From the NCBI GenBank assembly GCA_945875845.1, contig CAMCMB010000040.1:1-60961 (forward strand): a stretch of DNA of 60,961 nucleotides. Direction: 5' to 3'. Both the position numbers and the translations under genes were made by a program. The notes below the pieces were generated by a model. The model was given only the letters and a program-made list of their open reading frames with translations, searched no databases and was not told where the DNA came from. Position 1 is the stretch's first letter. Each line of letters opens with the position of its first letter. Below, piece by piece: positions 46,072 to 54,905 of this stretch. The stretch comes from Pirellula staleyi DSM 6068. Its GTDB lineage: Bacteria; Planctomycetota; Planctomycetia; Pirellulales; Pirellulaceae.

Positions 46072-46776
46072 CTAACTGACAGATTCAAGATGGCTTGAAG
46101 ATGACTGCAGTGCTCCAATGACGCGATCGATGATGTTGGCCTCAGTCTCGGATATCGTTCCTACCCCCAGAAATCCTCCTGACGCATGCGCTACCACGTG
46201 ACAAAGTCCCACGATTTCATCGATCAACTCGTTGCGAATTGCAGGTGCTAGGCTTGCCAATGTTGTTGTGGCAAACTCTTGCCATGTTTTCCAGAGATCT
46301 TCGTTCGGGCTTTTACGAAACCACTCATGCGCAATCATCATGGACGCGGTCTCCTGCGAGATCCCCTTGTTCCTTAAAACATCGAAGATAGCGTTCTTTT
46401 CCAATGTGTCTGCTTTGCCATCGGCCCACGCCACAAAGACCAAAGGAACCCAAATGAAGGCCGTCAGCGTCGACAATTCGAATCCGGAATCCACTAGAGA
46501 CTCTCCATCGTCATGCGATTCGGTGAGATGGTGAATTTCGCGAACGCTTTGGTAGATGAGAAACAAGCCACCCAGGAATAGGATCAGGTCACGAACGGAA
46601 ATTTCATTGATTTCGTGGGCTTCTGCGACCCAATGGTGCAAAGCCACGGGGAGTAGTTGGTCCAACTGGAAGACGGGCTTGACCCAAGACGCAATCGTTG
46701 CGATGAAGCAAAGCAACAGGATGCGAAAGCCCATCGCTAGCCCAAGACCGATCAAGCGAGCTTTCTTGCGTTTCAA
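46072..46776 (-). CDS. TerC-core / TerB-like chimeric membrane protein
   Basis: 234 residues. Residues 1-82 (KRKKARLIGLGLAMGFRILL ... SVRDLILFLGGLFLIYQSV followed by REIHH) match the second and third membrane helices of TerC, but the first helix with its conserved GIDN and the later half of TerC are missing. From residue ~101 (LSTLTAFIWVPLVFVAWADGK) the sequence matches the soluble TerB-like acidic domain seen as separate proteins in planctomycetes (WADG...GGFLGVGTISETEANI). The ATG overlaps the hpf stop by four bases, so it is translationally coupled. A tellurite/stress function is only inferred. It could be a gene fusion or a truncated TerC. Confidence 0.72.
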   Translation of the reverse strand: MKRKKARLIGLGLAMGFRILLLCFIATIASWVKPVFQLDQLLPVALHHWVAEAHEINEISVRDLILFLGGLFLIYQSVREIHHLTESHDDGESLVDSGFELSTLTAFIWVPLVFVAWADGKADTLEKNAIFDVLRNKGISQETASMMIAHEWFRKSPNEDLWKTWQEFATTTLASLAPAIRNELIDEIVGLCHVVAHASGGFLGVGTISETEANIIDRVIGALQSSSSHLESVS

Positions 46777-47138
46777 TGATTCCAGGTAGGAGCATCGTCG
46801 GAATCAAGCCAACGATTGAGTGCGGTCTTTTTCTTGTACATCGAGTCGGCTCGCTTGCATGCTGCCACTCCCAGACGATCCGTGATGCGATCGAGGACAA
46901 CGCCGACACATTCGTCAATATCTTCCATTACCAGAGAATCTTGCTTTCGAACCTGGACAACGATTCGGCATGCTTTGTCGATGCCCCCCAAAAAAGGCCC
47001 ATTGGTGTCAACCAAATAGACACTGATACTCACAACGTCGTCTTCCAGTCGATCGAGGGCCAATTCAAGTTTCGCGTAGGCTTGTCGCTTGATGGTTTCG
47101 GTAAGGTCGATCCCATGAGTGTGTATGCAGAGTTGCAT
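46773..47138 (-). CDS. hpf: Ribosome hibernation-promoting factor/RaiA family protein
   Basis: 121-residue cytoplasmic protein of the HPF/YfiA (sigma-54 modulation) family that binds the ribosome A/P sites in stress and stationary phase. Visible: MQLCIHTHGIDLTETIKRQA, AKLELALDRLEDDVVSISVY, the beta strand KACRIVVQVRKQDSLVMEDI, and the helix DECVGVVLDRITDRLGVAAC. It is a short form, without the long-HPF dimerisation tail. GGAGA six bases upstream of the ATG is a strong ribosome site. The stop codon overlaps the start of the TerC/TerB chimera, suggesting a common stress response role. Confidence 0.85.
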   Translation of the reverse strand: MQLCIHTHGIDLTETIKRQAYAKLELALDRLEDDVVSISVYLVDTNGPFLGGIDKACRIVVQVRKQDSLVMEDIDECVGVVLDRITDRLGVAACKRADSMYKKKTALNRWLDSDDAPTWNH

Positions 47139-47486
47139 TTTTGTTCTCCTTTGGTTTAGCCGATGGTATTTGTCTAGTGCTATATTACGACCGATTGCCA
47201 GTTTGGTAATAACAATTCCTTTGCTACCAATCTTTGGTTTTATTTAACTATTGAAAGAACACGGGGAATCGAAGAACCAGCCGTGCAACGGTTGATTCCA
47301 TTTCCTGAAAAGCTCATTGCATTGGAGAGGAGAAGCGGAATTCCCGGAATTCGCGTCGCAGGATGTAACTATTCTCCATGTCGCGGATCAATCCTACAGG
47401 AATGTTTCCAAGCTGTTGGAGTTTGCTTTATAAGTTTGACTTCTCAACAGCTTTTTCACTTACTCCTCCTGCAAGGGACTCGAATC
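47139..47486. other. AT-rich intergenic region, no gene recognised
   Basis: 348-bp space between the divergent hpf gene and the small cysteine protein. It is AT-rich in the middle (47165-47260) and probably holds both promoters, but no specific operator could be identified. An upstream frame extension of the small protein (to 47283) lacks a ribosome site and is not accepted. Confidence 0.5.
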
Positions 47487-47657
47487 ATGGCATGTGACAT
47501 AAATGGCTCTGGCTGTAAGGTTTGTCCGGGGATGTGGATTGCGGGCTTCTTGTTTCTGGTAATGACGCTTCAAAACATACTCTTCCGAGCACCAACACCA
47601 TCCAACGCTTTGTCCGCGAATTCAGCAAGTCAAATCCAACAGACTACAGGCCCTTAA
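47487..47657 (+). CDS. Small membrane protein with cysteine motif, upstream of RND genes
   Basis: 56 residues. GCAAGGGACTCGAATC precedes the ATG with AAGGGA at a good distance. The protein begins MACDINGSGCKVCPG with Cys3, Cys10 and Cys13, then one membrane helix (MWIAGFLFLVMTLQNILF), then a polar tail. The three cysteines ahead of a single helix suggest metal or thiol chemistry, but I do not recognise the family. It is on the same strand as the RND adaptor and pump and 294 bp ahead of the adaptor start, with a long hairpin between them. Confidence 0.6.
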   Translation: MACDINGSGCKVCPGMWIAGFLFLVMTLQNILFRAPTPSNALSANSASQIQQTTGP

Positions 47658-47739
47658 GCGACTTGTCCCCTACGCCCCGATGGGCTTGCCCCATCGGACG
47701 TAAAGATTCGCGGCTAGAGGCCAAAACCCAACCAGTTAC

Positions 47740-47800
47740 CGCTTCTCGTCCCCCTCCTGCCCATCGCCATTGTCGATGGGCAGGAGGGGGACGAGAAGCG
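47740..47800. repeat. 27-bp perfect inverted repeat with 7-nt loop
   Basis: Left arm 47740-47766 (starts CGCTTCTCGTCCCCCTCC) and right arm 47774-47800 (ends GGGGGACGAGAAGCG) are exactly complementary around the loop CCATTGT. The hairpin is very GC-rich and lies in the 293-bp interval between the small cysteine protein and the RND adaptor gene. No open reading frame uses it. Confidence 0.9.
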
Positions 47801-47950
47801 GGGGTAGCAGGAGGTAACGGTTCTAGCCACGAACCGTCGGCTCAGACGAGACAAGCTCGTCTGGGGCCAGTGGAACACAACTCCAAAAGTGAGACGCCCT
47901 CCAAGGTGCCGTGGTGCAACAAATGGTCGACTTGAATTGAGAAATTGAAC

Positions 47951-49054
47951 ATGATGCAACTTTGGATGAATCGGTTACGAAGCATGGGCGTGTGGTTCCT
48001 AATGCTCGCTGGCGTTGCCGGAGTGACGCTGCTTCTCATGGTCTTCGCTGGCTATTGTCACACGAAGGTCGATGCGAAACCGAGCACTCGTCTGCGCACC
48101 GCGCCGGCCGGTGCGAAGTATGCTGTGGTTACGGAGATAACGCAGCCGAGATATGAATCTGCCATAGGCGCCATTAAGCCAGTTCACGAAGCCAACGTTG
48201 CATCGAAGATCCTCGCTCGCGTATTGGAGGTCAATGTAACTGCGGGAAAGAAAGTCACCGTTGGGGAAATTCTTGTAAAGCTCTCAGACGACGAGCAGCG
48301 CTCACGAGTGCAACAAGCGGAGGCAAATCGCGATTCGATGGTTGCCGAACTGCAATTGGCCAAAAGCGAAGTCGCTCGATCTAAACAACTCATGGCGAGC
48401 AAATCAATTTCTCAAGCAGAATTTGATACCGCGACAACCCGTGTTCAAACCACACAAGCGAATGCGGATCGAGCGAATCGCGCGGTGGAAGAAGCCAAGG
48501 TCTACCTCGACTTCGCAACTGTTGTCGCTCCCTTTTCGGGAATCGTCGTAGACAAATCCGTTCAACCAGGAGACACCGTGAGTCCTGGTCAGACGCTGGT
48601 GTCACTATACGATCCGACACGCATGCAACTCGTTGCCAACGTTCGTGAATCGCTCGCCATGAAATTACAAGTTGGTCAACAATTGCCTGCGAGAATGGAA
48701 TCACTGGGTTACGAATGCCTCGCTACAGTAAGTGAAGTGGTACCGAAAGCGGATGTTTCCAGTCGGTCGTTTGAAGTCAAAGTAACGGGGCCTTGTCCGC
48801 CAGGAGTCTACAGCGGCATGTTTGGCCGACTGATGCTGCCGCTGGAAGATGAGCACCTTTTATTGATTCCTGCCGAGACGATTCAGCGTGTAGGTCAACT
48901 AACGTTTGTCCAAGTATTAACCGAAGGTGGGCTAGCCCGTCGCTCCGTGCAGCTCGGCAGAGATTTCAAGGACCAAGTGGAGATTCTGACTGGACTAAAA
49001 GCTGGTGAACAAGTCTTGATTCCAACATCGGTTGCCAAAGGAGTTGCGCCGTGA
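47951..49054 (+). CDS. RND efflux periplasmic adaptor (membrane fusion protein)
   Basis: About 367 residues. The N-terminal segment MGVWFLMLAGVAGVTLLLMV is an anchor or signal. The lipoyl/coiled-coil core is plain: GAIKPVHEANVASKILARVL, then VTAGKKVTVGEILVKLSDDE, a long helical hairpin (~residues 118-185, QRSRVQQAEANRDSMVAELQ...), then VDKSVQPGDTVSPGQTLVSL. The beta-barrel and membrane-proximal domains follow (VSEVVPKADVSSRSFEVKVT, IPAETIQRVGQLTFVQVL). It links an inner-membrane RND pump to an outer-membrane channel. The stop overlaps the pump start by four bases (GTGA), so they are coupled. The ATG at 47951 is preferred over a TTG two codons upstream. Confidence 0.93.
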   Translation: MMQLWMNRLRSMGVWFLMLAGVAGVTLLLMVFAGYCHTKVDAKPSTRLRTAPAGAKYAVVTEITQPRYESAIGAIKPVHEANVASKILARVLEVNVTAGKKVTVGEILVKLSDDEQRSRVQQAEANRDSMVAELQLAKSEVARSKQLMASKSISQAEFDTATTRVQTTQANADRANRAVEEAKVYLDFATVVAPFSGIVVDKSVQPGDTVSPGQTLVSLYDPTRMQLVANVRESLAMKLQVGQQLPARMESLGYECLATVSEVVPKADVSSRSFEVKVTGPCPPGVYSGMFGRLMLPLEDEHLLLIPAETIQRVGQLTFVQVLTEGGLARRSVQLGRDFKDQVEILTGLKAGEQVLIPTSVAKGVAP

Positions 49055-52000
49055 ATAAGAAGCTGGAACTCGAAAGCTGTACGAACAAACACTCATCGCA
49101 CGAGCCGAACGACTTCCTAACCAACATCGTACGAATCTTTCTTGAGTCGCACCTGTCGATCATTCTGATCATCTTATCGTTGATTGTAGGCTTCGCCGCA
49201 TTGTGGATCACGCCGCGCGAGGAAGATCCTCAGATTGTGGTGCCACTTGCCGACATTTACGTGAATTTCCCGGGTCACACTGCGGCTGAAGTCGAACAGT
49301 TGGTTGCGTCTCCACTGGAACGCATGCTCTACCAAATTGACGGAGTTGAGTATGTTTACAGCATGTCTCGCGATGATTCCGCGATCATTACGGTCCGATT
49401 CTTTGTCGGGCAAGATAGAGAGCGAAGTCTCGTCAAGCTTTTTAAGAAGCTGAACGAGAATGCCCAAGCGATTCCCTCAGGAGTGTCGGGATGGGTGATG
49501 AAACCGGTGGAAATCGATGATGTACCGGTCGTGACGTTCGCGCTGACAGGAGCGGATAGCAATAGTTTCGCCCTACGCCGCATCGCTGAGGAATTGGTAG
49601 AGCGACTCGCAGTCGTGCCCAAAGTGAGCCGAGCCTTTCTAGTCGGAGGCCAAGCTCGCACGATCTCAGTTGAACTAGAGCCCGATCGATTGCTTGCGCA
49701 CAAAATGGGGATTTCTGAGGTTAAAAATGCGGTTGCCATGTCAAACGTCGCGAGCCCCGCGAGCACGTTTGGCCGCTTGGACAAAGAATTCCAAGTTGTC
49801 GTACAACCTCATATGACATCGGCTGCAGATGTAGGAAACGTGGTCGTAGGAGTATTCGATGACCGACCTGTTTTCTTGAAGGATTTGGCTAACGTCTCGG
49901 ATGGTCCAGATGAGGTTACCGATTACGTTCGTCACGGATGGGGAACTGCAAGCTCGTTTGACAAGCATGAGTCAACTCCGGGATGGCTGATTGGTTCGAA
50001 GCATGGTGAGCACAACTCGGTAAGTCATGCAACAGTCGAAGAATCGATTCCAGCTGTGACCATTGCGATTTCGAAACAGAAGGGAGCCAATGCCGTTCAA
50101 GTAGCGGATGCAGTGATCCAAGAAGCAAATCGGCTACGTGGGGAAATTCTGCCTGATGACGTGGAACTGATCGTTACTCGAAACAATGGAATCGTAGCGA
50201 ACGAGAAGGTGAATGAACTGATCGAAGCCCTTGGCGTGGCGATCGTGATTGTGATCCTGCTTTTGACTTTCGGTCTGGGCTGGCGTGAAGCTCTCATCGT
50301 TTCCATTGCCGTCCCAGTCGTGTTCGGTCTGACGTTGGCTGTAAACCTATTGTTTGGTTACACCATCAATCGAGTCACGCTGTTTGCTTTGATTCTGGCT
50401 CTTGGATTGTTAGTCGATGACCCCATCGTGGACGTTGAAAACATCGCGCGGCATTTTGAGCATCGCAAAAAAGCCACTCGCAGGATCGTACTCGATGCGG
50501 TCGCCGAGATTCGTCCTCCGCTGATTAGCGCAACACTTGCTGTCATCGTCAGCTTTTTGCCTATGTTCTTCATCACAGGGATGATGGGGCCCTACATGTC
50601 ACCGATGGCATTGAACGTGCCAGTTGCGATGGTGATGTCGATGTTGGTCGCATTTACGATCACTCCCTGGTTGTCGTACCACATTTTGACTTGGGGAACG
50701 AATCTCATTCCCAACTCTGAGGAAGCTTCCGCGATCTTTGAAAACACAAACGACCTAGAGCCCGTGCATGAAGAAGCCTACGATCCCGCTGTCGTTCAAC
50801 AGTCATTGCTGTATCGGTTCTTTCGCCCATTGATGTTGCCACTTCTCAAAACACGATTACGTGCAGTTCTCTTCTTGGTCTTTATGGGAGGACTCACTGC
50901 AGCCGCAATGAGCTTGGGTGCGCTGCGAATGGTTCCATTGAAGATGCTGCCGTTCGACAATAAGAACGAGATCTTATTCTTGCTGGACATGGAGGAAGGA
51001 ACGACGCTTGAACGGACCGATGCAGTCGTTCGTCGCATCGAGTCGGTACTAGCGTCTCAACCCGAGGTGATCAATTACGTGAGCACGGTTGGTGCATCGG
51101 GGCCAATCGATTTCAACGGAATGGTTCGGCACTATTATTTGCGAAGTCGGCCATTTCAAGCCGAGGTGCGTGCCAACTTTGTCGGCAAGAAGAATCGAGC
51201 GCAGCAAAGTCACGGGATCGGGCTGAGATTACGCGACGAACTCGAAACCCTTGCAAAATCCGAGAATGCAAAAATCCAGATCGTTGAGTTGCCACCAGGG
51301 CCACCCGTATTGGCCTCCTTGGTTGCGGAAGTTTATGGCTCGGACAAAAGCGACTATCGAGACGTTCTAAATTCAGCCGCCACTGTGGCAGATCGAATGC
51401 GCCGCGAACCGGGTGTGGCTGAAGTCGACGACATTGGAGAGGCCTCAATTCCACGGTTGGTATTTGAACCCGACCAAGAGAAAGCAGCTTTATCCGGAAT
51501 CTCGGTAACCGATATTGCAAACACGATTCAAATCGCACTGACGGGTGATCGCGAAAATGTGCTCCGTGTCGAGGGAGAGCGTAACCCGTTGAAGATGGCT
51601 TTTCGATTGCCGCGAGAATTGCGTTCGAGTCAAGAAGACTTGTCGCAGTTGAGTTTCAAGAATGCACGAGGCCAACTAGTACAACTAAGAGAAATTGGAA
51701 ACTGGCGCACTGAGACCGTAAGCCAAACGATCTATCATAAGAATCTCAAACGCGTAGCGTATGTCTTCGCCGAATGCGTGGGACGTCCGCCGGCAGACTG
51801 TGTCATCGACATCTTGAGCGATCAATTACCAAACGGCCAAGACTTTGTCGAGGACTCGGAGCCTCGTTCTTTAGCCTACCGGTCCTTTCTGTCTAATGGC
51901 AGTGGAATCGATTGGCGAGTTGGACAAGGGATGGAAGTGACATTCGCGGGCGAAGGCGAATGGAAGATTACCCTGGATGTGTTTCGTGATTTGGGACTCG

Positions 52001-52512
52001 CATTCGCAGCTGCCATGCTCATGATTTACATCATCTTGGTCGCACAAATGGGATCATTCCTGGTTCCGATCGTCGTGATGCTGGCGATTCCCCTAACGGC
52101 TCTTGGTGTGATGCCCGGGTTTTATTTGCTCAATGCCATGGCAAGTCAAACGGTCGGAGGATATGCGGACCCGGTCTATTTTACGGCCACTGCCATGATC
52201 GGAATGATCGCGTTGTCGGGGATCGTCACACGTGATTCCATTATTCTCGTCGACTTCATGCAGCAATCGGTCGCCAGAGGACGACCTCTGTTTGACGCTA
52301 TTCTTGAAAGCCGGGTGGTGCGATTGCGGCCGATCTTGCTGACTGCTGGAGCAGCGTTGTTGTCCGCAATACCGATTACGCTCGATCCGATTTTTTCCGG
52401 CCTAGGTTGGTCGCTGATTTTCGGGCTGATTGCGTCGACGCTATTCACGCTGTTCGTAATCCCTGTCACATACTGGCTACTCTATGCTGATCCTGACAAA
52501 TCAGAGTCGTAG
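49051..52512 (+). CDS. RND family efflux pump, inner-membrane permease
   Basis: 1153 residues, rather long for the AcrB/CzcA type (usually 1000-1050). It starts at the GTG at 49051. Twelve membrane helices are arranged as one, two periplasmic loops and five. The proton-relay Asp pair is Asp456-Asp457 in ILALGLLVDDPIVDVENIAR. Other conserved stretches: EDPQIVVPLADIYVNFPGHT, EVEQLVASPLERMLYQIDGV, and FPMFFITGMMGPYM-type PLPMFFITGMMG. Substrate (drug, metal or lipid) cannot be set. A ~45-residue insert around residues 545-590 (GTNLIPNSEEASAIFENTND) accounts for some of the extra length. No outer-membrane factor gene follows, so TolC-type partner must be elsewhere. Confidence 0.93.
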   Translation: MNKKLELESCTNKHSSHEPNDFLTNIVRIFLESHLSIILIILSLIVGFAALWITPREEDPQIVVPLADIYVNFPGHTAAEVEQLVASPLERMLYQIDGVEYVYSMSRDDSAIITVRFFVGQDRERSLVKLFKKLNENAQAIPSGVSGWVMKPVEIDDVPVVTFALTGADSNSFALRRIAEELVERLAVVPKVSRAFLVGGQARTISVELEPDRLLAHKMGISEVKNAVAMSNVASPASTFGRLDKEFQVVVQPHMTSAADVGNVVVGVFDDRPVFLKDLANVSDGPDEVTDYVRHGWGTASSFDKHESTPGWLIGSKHGEHNSVSHATVEESIPAVTIAISKQKGANAVQVADAVIQEANRLRGEILPDDVELIVTRNNGIVANEKVNELIEALGVAIVIVILLLTFGLGWREALIVSIAVPVVFGLTLAVNLLFGYTINRVTLFALILALGLLVDDPIVDVENIARHFEHRKKATRRIVLDAVAEIRPPLISATLAVIVSFLPMFFITGMMGPYMSPMALNVPVAMVMSMLVAFTITPWLSYHILTWGTNLIPNSEEASAIFENTNDLEPVHEEAYDPAVVQQSLLYRFFRPLMLPLLKTRLRAVLFLVFMGGLTAAAMSLGALRMVPLKMLPFDNKNEILFLLDMEEGTTLERTDAVVRRIESVLASQPEVINYVSTVGASGPIDFNGMVRHYYLRSRPFQAEVRANFVGKKNRAQQSHGIGLRLRDELETLAKSENAKIQIVELPPGPPVLASLVAEVYGSDKSDYRDVLNSAATVADRMRREPGVAEVDDIGEASIPRLVFEPDQEKAALSGISVTDIANTIQIALTGDRENVLRVEGERNPLKMAFRLPRELRSSQEDLSQLSFKNARGQLVQLREIGNWRTETVSQTIYHKNLKRVAYVFAECVGRPPADCVIDILSDQLPNGQDFVEDSEPRSLAYRSFLSNGSGIDWRVGQGMEVTFAGEGEWKITLDVFRDLGLAFAAAMLMIYIILVAQMGSFLVPIVVMLAIPLTALGVMPGFYLLNAMASQTVGGYADPVYFTATAMIGMIALSGIVTRDSIILVDFMQQSVARGRPLFDAILESRVVRLRPILLTAGAALLSAIPITLDPIFSGLGWSLIFGLIASTLFTLFVIPVTYWLLYADPDKSES

Positions 52513-52763
52513 CATCAATGATGCGAGTCTCAATTCGAATATCATTTCATTAGTCGGGTTGAGGTAGAGGTTCGATTGAAACAGACTGGAAATATAGAAC
52601 CAACACGACACCCAGTGTGCGGACGGATGGTAGACTTGATGAGTTGAAGCTGGCGAGATTCTTTGAAGCGGTAAAAGATTATTTAACGGAAGGCTAAGAC
52701 GGATCACGCAATACTAAGGCGAGCGGCAGACTGAAAACTACCAATCATAACCCGACACGTAAC

Positions 52764-52879
52764 GGCTTGTTGATTTAGTGAAGTCGTTATTGGTTAAGGG
52801 TGGTATGACGGACTTCCAAGTCCGTCAATGGAGAATTCGACGGACTTGGAAGTCCGTCGCACCATTGAATCAACAAGCC
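52764..52879. repeat. 116-bp nested palindromic element (family A), copy 5
   Basis: Reverse orientation relative to 15307, same as 31446. GGCTTGTTGATTTAG at the left, GAAGTCGTTATTGGTTAAGG, two GACGGACTTCCAAGTCCGTC units, and TTGAATCAACAAGCC at the right. It is flanked by CGTAAC/GTTACG, extending the terminal palindrome. The rest of 52513-52984 shows no gene. Confidence 0.85.
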
Positions 52880-52984
52880 GTTACGCTTCGGCTTGGGATA
52901 CTGCAATCTGTCGCTCGCCTAATCGAGCAATCGAGGCCGATGCGATCTACTTCATGCTATGATGGGAGCAAAGGATCAAAGCAA

Positions 52985-53302
52985 ATGAACCAACCTGAAT
53001 ACCTCATCAAACAACTTCCCGATGAACTCGAAATCCCAGAATCGGGAAAGCAAAGTATTGTTCTCAACGATAACCCGAAAACCAAAGTGATCCTGTTTTC
53101 GTTTGCTGCTGGCGCTGGACTTGCCGAGCATATTGCACCATTCGATGCCACGATACAAATCATCTCTGGAGCGGCGGCGCTCACCGTGGGTGGCGAATCC
53201 GTGGAGGGTAAGGCTGGAACTTGGATTCAGATGGTCGCAAAAACGCCGCATAGCATCAAGGCGGAAACACCTGTTGTCATATTACTGTCCCTGGTGAAGT
53301 GA
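52985..53302 (+). CDS. Cupin domain protein
   Basis: 105 residues from the ATG at 52985; an AAAGGAT sequence about eight bases upstream supports this start, and the open frame before it is repeat DNA. It is one cupin barrel: KVILFSFAAGAGLAEHIAPF has the first motif (G-x-G-L-x-E-H), and AALTVGGESVEGKAGTWIQM with TPHSIKAETPVVIL the second motif (P-H). The His residues may bind a metal. It is followed 13 bp later by a methyltransferase on the same strand, so the pair may be cotranscribed. No specific role can be given. Confidence 0.87.
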   Translation: MNQPEYLIKQLPDELEIPESGKQSIVLNDNPKTKVILFSFAAGAGLAEHIAPFDATIQIISGAAALTVGGESVEGKAGTWIQMVAKTPHSIKAETPVVILLSLVK

Positions 53303-53315
53303 GTAGGTTGATCGC

Positions 53316-53903
53316 GTGAAGACTCGTGAAAGTGGAATGCCTCCAGAAGAAATGTGGCAGGGATTTTTTGAGCCGATCGCAATCTTGACCAAGCTCGGCT
53401 TGGATGCGAATGGCGGTGACGTTTTGGAGTTCGGATGCGGCTATGGAACTTTCACGATACCCGCAGCGGTCACAGTTCGTGGAAAAGTCTATGCGTTGGA
53501 CATTGAACCAGAGATGCTTGCAATCAATAAGGCAAAAGCGGATGCCGCTGGTTTGCACAATATCGAATTGATACAGCGCGACTTCGTAGCAGAAGGAACT
53601 GGACTTGCAGATGGAACCGTTGATTACGTCATGCTGTTCAATATCCTTCATGCGGAGGAGCGAATGGCACTATTGCGTGAGGCATGGCGAGTCCTTCGAC
53701 CAAGCGGAAAACTGGCCATCCTCCACTGGAATTTCGATTCCGCAACGCCAAGAGGTCCAAGCATGAGTATTCGACCGAAACCAGGACAGTGCCGAGCTTG
53801 GGCCGAGGAGGCTGGATTCGCAGCCATCTCGCCAACCGACATTGATTTGCCACCTTACCACTATGGATTGGTGCTTGAACGAAGTCGCTTCAACAAACGA
53901 TGA
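53316..53903 (+). CDS. Class I SAM-dependent methyltransferase
   Basis: 195 residues, GTG start at 53316. The SAM motifs are VLEFGCGYGTFTIPAAV (motif I), VYALDIEPEMLAINKAKADA (Asp binds the ribose), LADGTVDYVMLFNILHAEER (motif IV) and REAWRVLRPSGKLAILHWNF. The order matches UbiE/arsenite-methyltransferase-like proteins, but the cysteines typical of arsenite methyltransferase are lacking, so no substrate is assigned. It is probably coupled with the cupin gene upstream, since there are only 13 bp between them. Confidence 0.9.
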   Translation: MKTRESGMPPEEMWQGFFEPIAILTKLGLDANGGDVLEFGCGYGTFTIPAAVTVRGKVYALDIEPEMLAINKAKADAAGLHNIELIQRDFVAEGTGLADGTVDYVMLFNILHAEERMALLREAWRVLRPSGKLAILHWNFDSATPRGPSMSIRPKPGQCRAWAEEAGFAAISPTDIDLPPYHYGLVLERSRFNKR

Positions 53904-54040
53904 TGTTGAAAATGTAGGGCAAAAGCAGCGGAGTCATTTCGATACCTCTTTCCGCCCTACCTTGCTCGAATCGGTCCGAATCCTTCGGTTCATGATTACG
54001 CCCAATTCATACCTGCGCCAAGGAATGCAATTCCATTGGC

Positions 54041-54202
54041 TTACAACGGGAGCTTACGAAAGGAGTCTTCGTTGATTCCCGAGACGAATATGACTTTACG
54101 CCGTTAGCCTATGTAGCCACCAGCCCTGACCCGGGTGAGACGGTACTTCAACTGCTTATCGACGCAGGGGCCGATTTAACCATGTCATGGACTCGACTGT
54201 AA
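54041..54202 (+). pseudogene. Ankyrin-like remnant
   Basis: An open frame reads LQRELTKGVFVDSRDEYDFT, PLAYVATSPDPGETVLQLLI, DAGADLTMSWTRL and stops. The segment TPLAY...VLQLLIDAGADL is a typical ankyrin repeat. No start codon or preceding repeats in frame are seen, so it looks like the end of a lost ankyrin protein. Confidence 0.5.
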
Positions 54203-54209
54203 GCAATCG

Positions 54210-54335
54210 ATGACGTCAAATTCCAATCCCAACGACGACCTACGCACTACGGCTGAACTCGTTGCAGTTGCACTGACGGAAACCGACGACGGAATAGCCT
54301 GGGATGCGGTTCTCATCTTTACCGACATCTTTTGA
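54210..54335 (+). pseudogene. N-terminal stub of a HEAT-repeat-like protein
   Basis: The ATG at 54210 opens a 41-residue frame (MTSNSNPNDDLRTTAELVAV, ALTETDDGIAWDAVLIFTDI then F and stop). The pattern DLRTTAELVAVALTETDD followed by AWDAV resembles the start of planctomycete HEAT-repeat proteins that begin with a similar helix pair. It stops where the next helix should be, and the following DNA is non-coding and repeat-like. It could also be a genuine small protein. Confidence 0.4.
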
Positions 54336-54601
54336 TCTTGCTCCCCTCGCCCTGGTCTCATAGAAGGGGTTGGGGGTGAGCGACCGTCTGAGGATACGGC
54401 AATAGAGTCGATTCGAAAATCGAAAAGTTTTCGAATTCAAGCAGTGCTCCTCAGGGGCTCTGCCCCCGAACCCCCGGGATTTTTCGAGGCATGGCGCCGA
54501 ACATCCTTTATTTGATTTATTCTTCGCGCAGCGTTAAGATGACCGCGGCTGGGTCAAACGCAACGGAGCTCTGTGGGGACACTGTCTTCGCTGGGGTTAA
54601 C

Positions 54602-54905
54602 TCAGTCGCCGAACAGCCAAACCTTGTCGAGCACGTGAGCGGGTGCTGGCACACTTCGAATGACTTCGATCTTGGGATCCGTTTTTGCTTGCGACTCCAA
54701 ACATGTCTCGATAGCAGAATCTACAGCTATTAACAGCATTTTCAGGGCTTTTAGCATCTCTTGAATCAATGCTTTGGCCTGAGTGTCCATGCATTGTCGG
54801 AGCCGATTGCTCTCTTGGCTTACCAGTTGCAAGAGTTGTGTTCGCCGCCGCGATAACGCAATGATTTTACGTTCTTCGAGAGTGCGAGGCTTCGCCAACG
54901 ACACC
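54602..54905 (-). pseudogene. IS110-type transposase remnant
   Basis: Read on the minus strand the frame gives KPRTLEERKIIALSRRRTQL, LQLVSQESNRLRQCMDTQAK, ALIQEMLKALKMLLIAVDSA, IETCLESQAKTDPKIEVIRS then VPAPAHVLDKVWLFGD. The pattern RRRTQLLQLVSQESNRL..., then IRSVPxxxxV, is the central coiled-coil/C-terminal part of IS110-family transposases. The catalytic DEDD domain is missing, and the upstream part of the same frame (to 55180) is not recognisable, so it is a fragment. Confidence 0.7.

Noticed and set aside
52778-52984. Upstream extension of the cupin frame
   Set aside because: These codons translate the family A repeat; the same peptide pattern appears wherever that repeat occurs.
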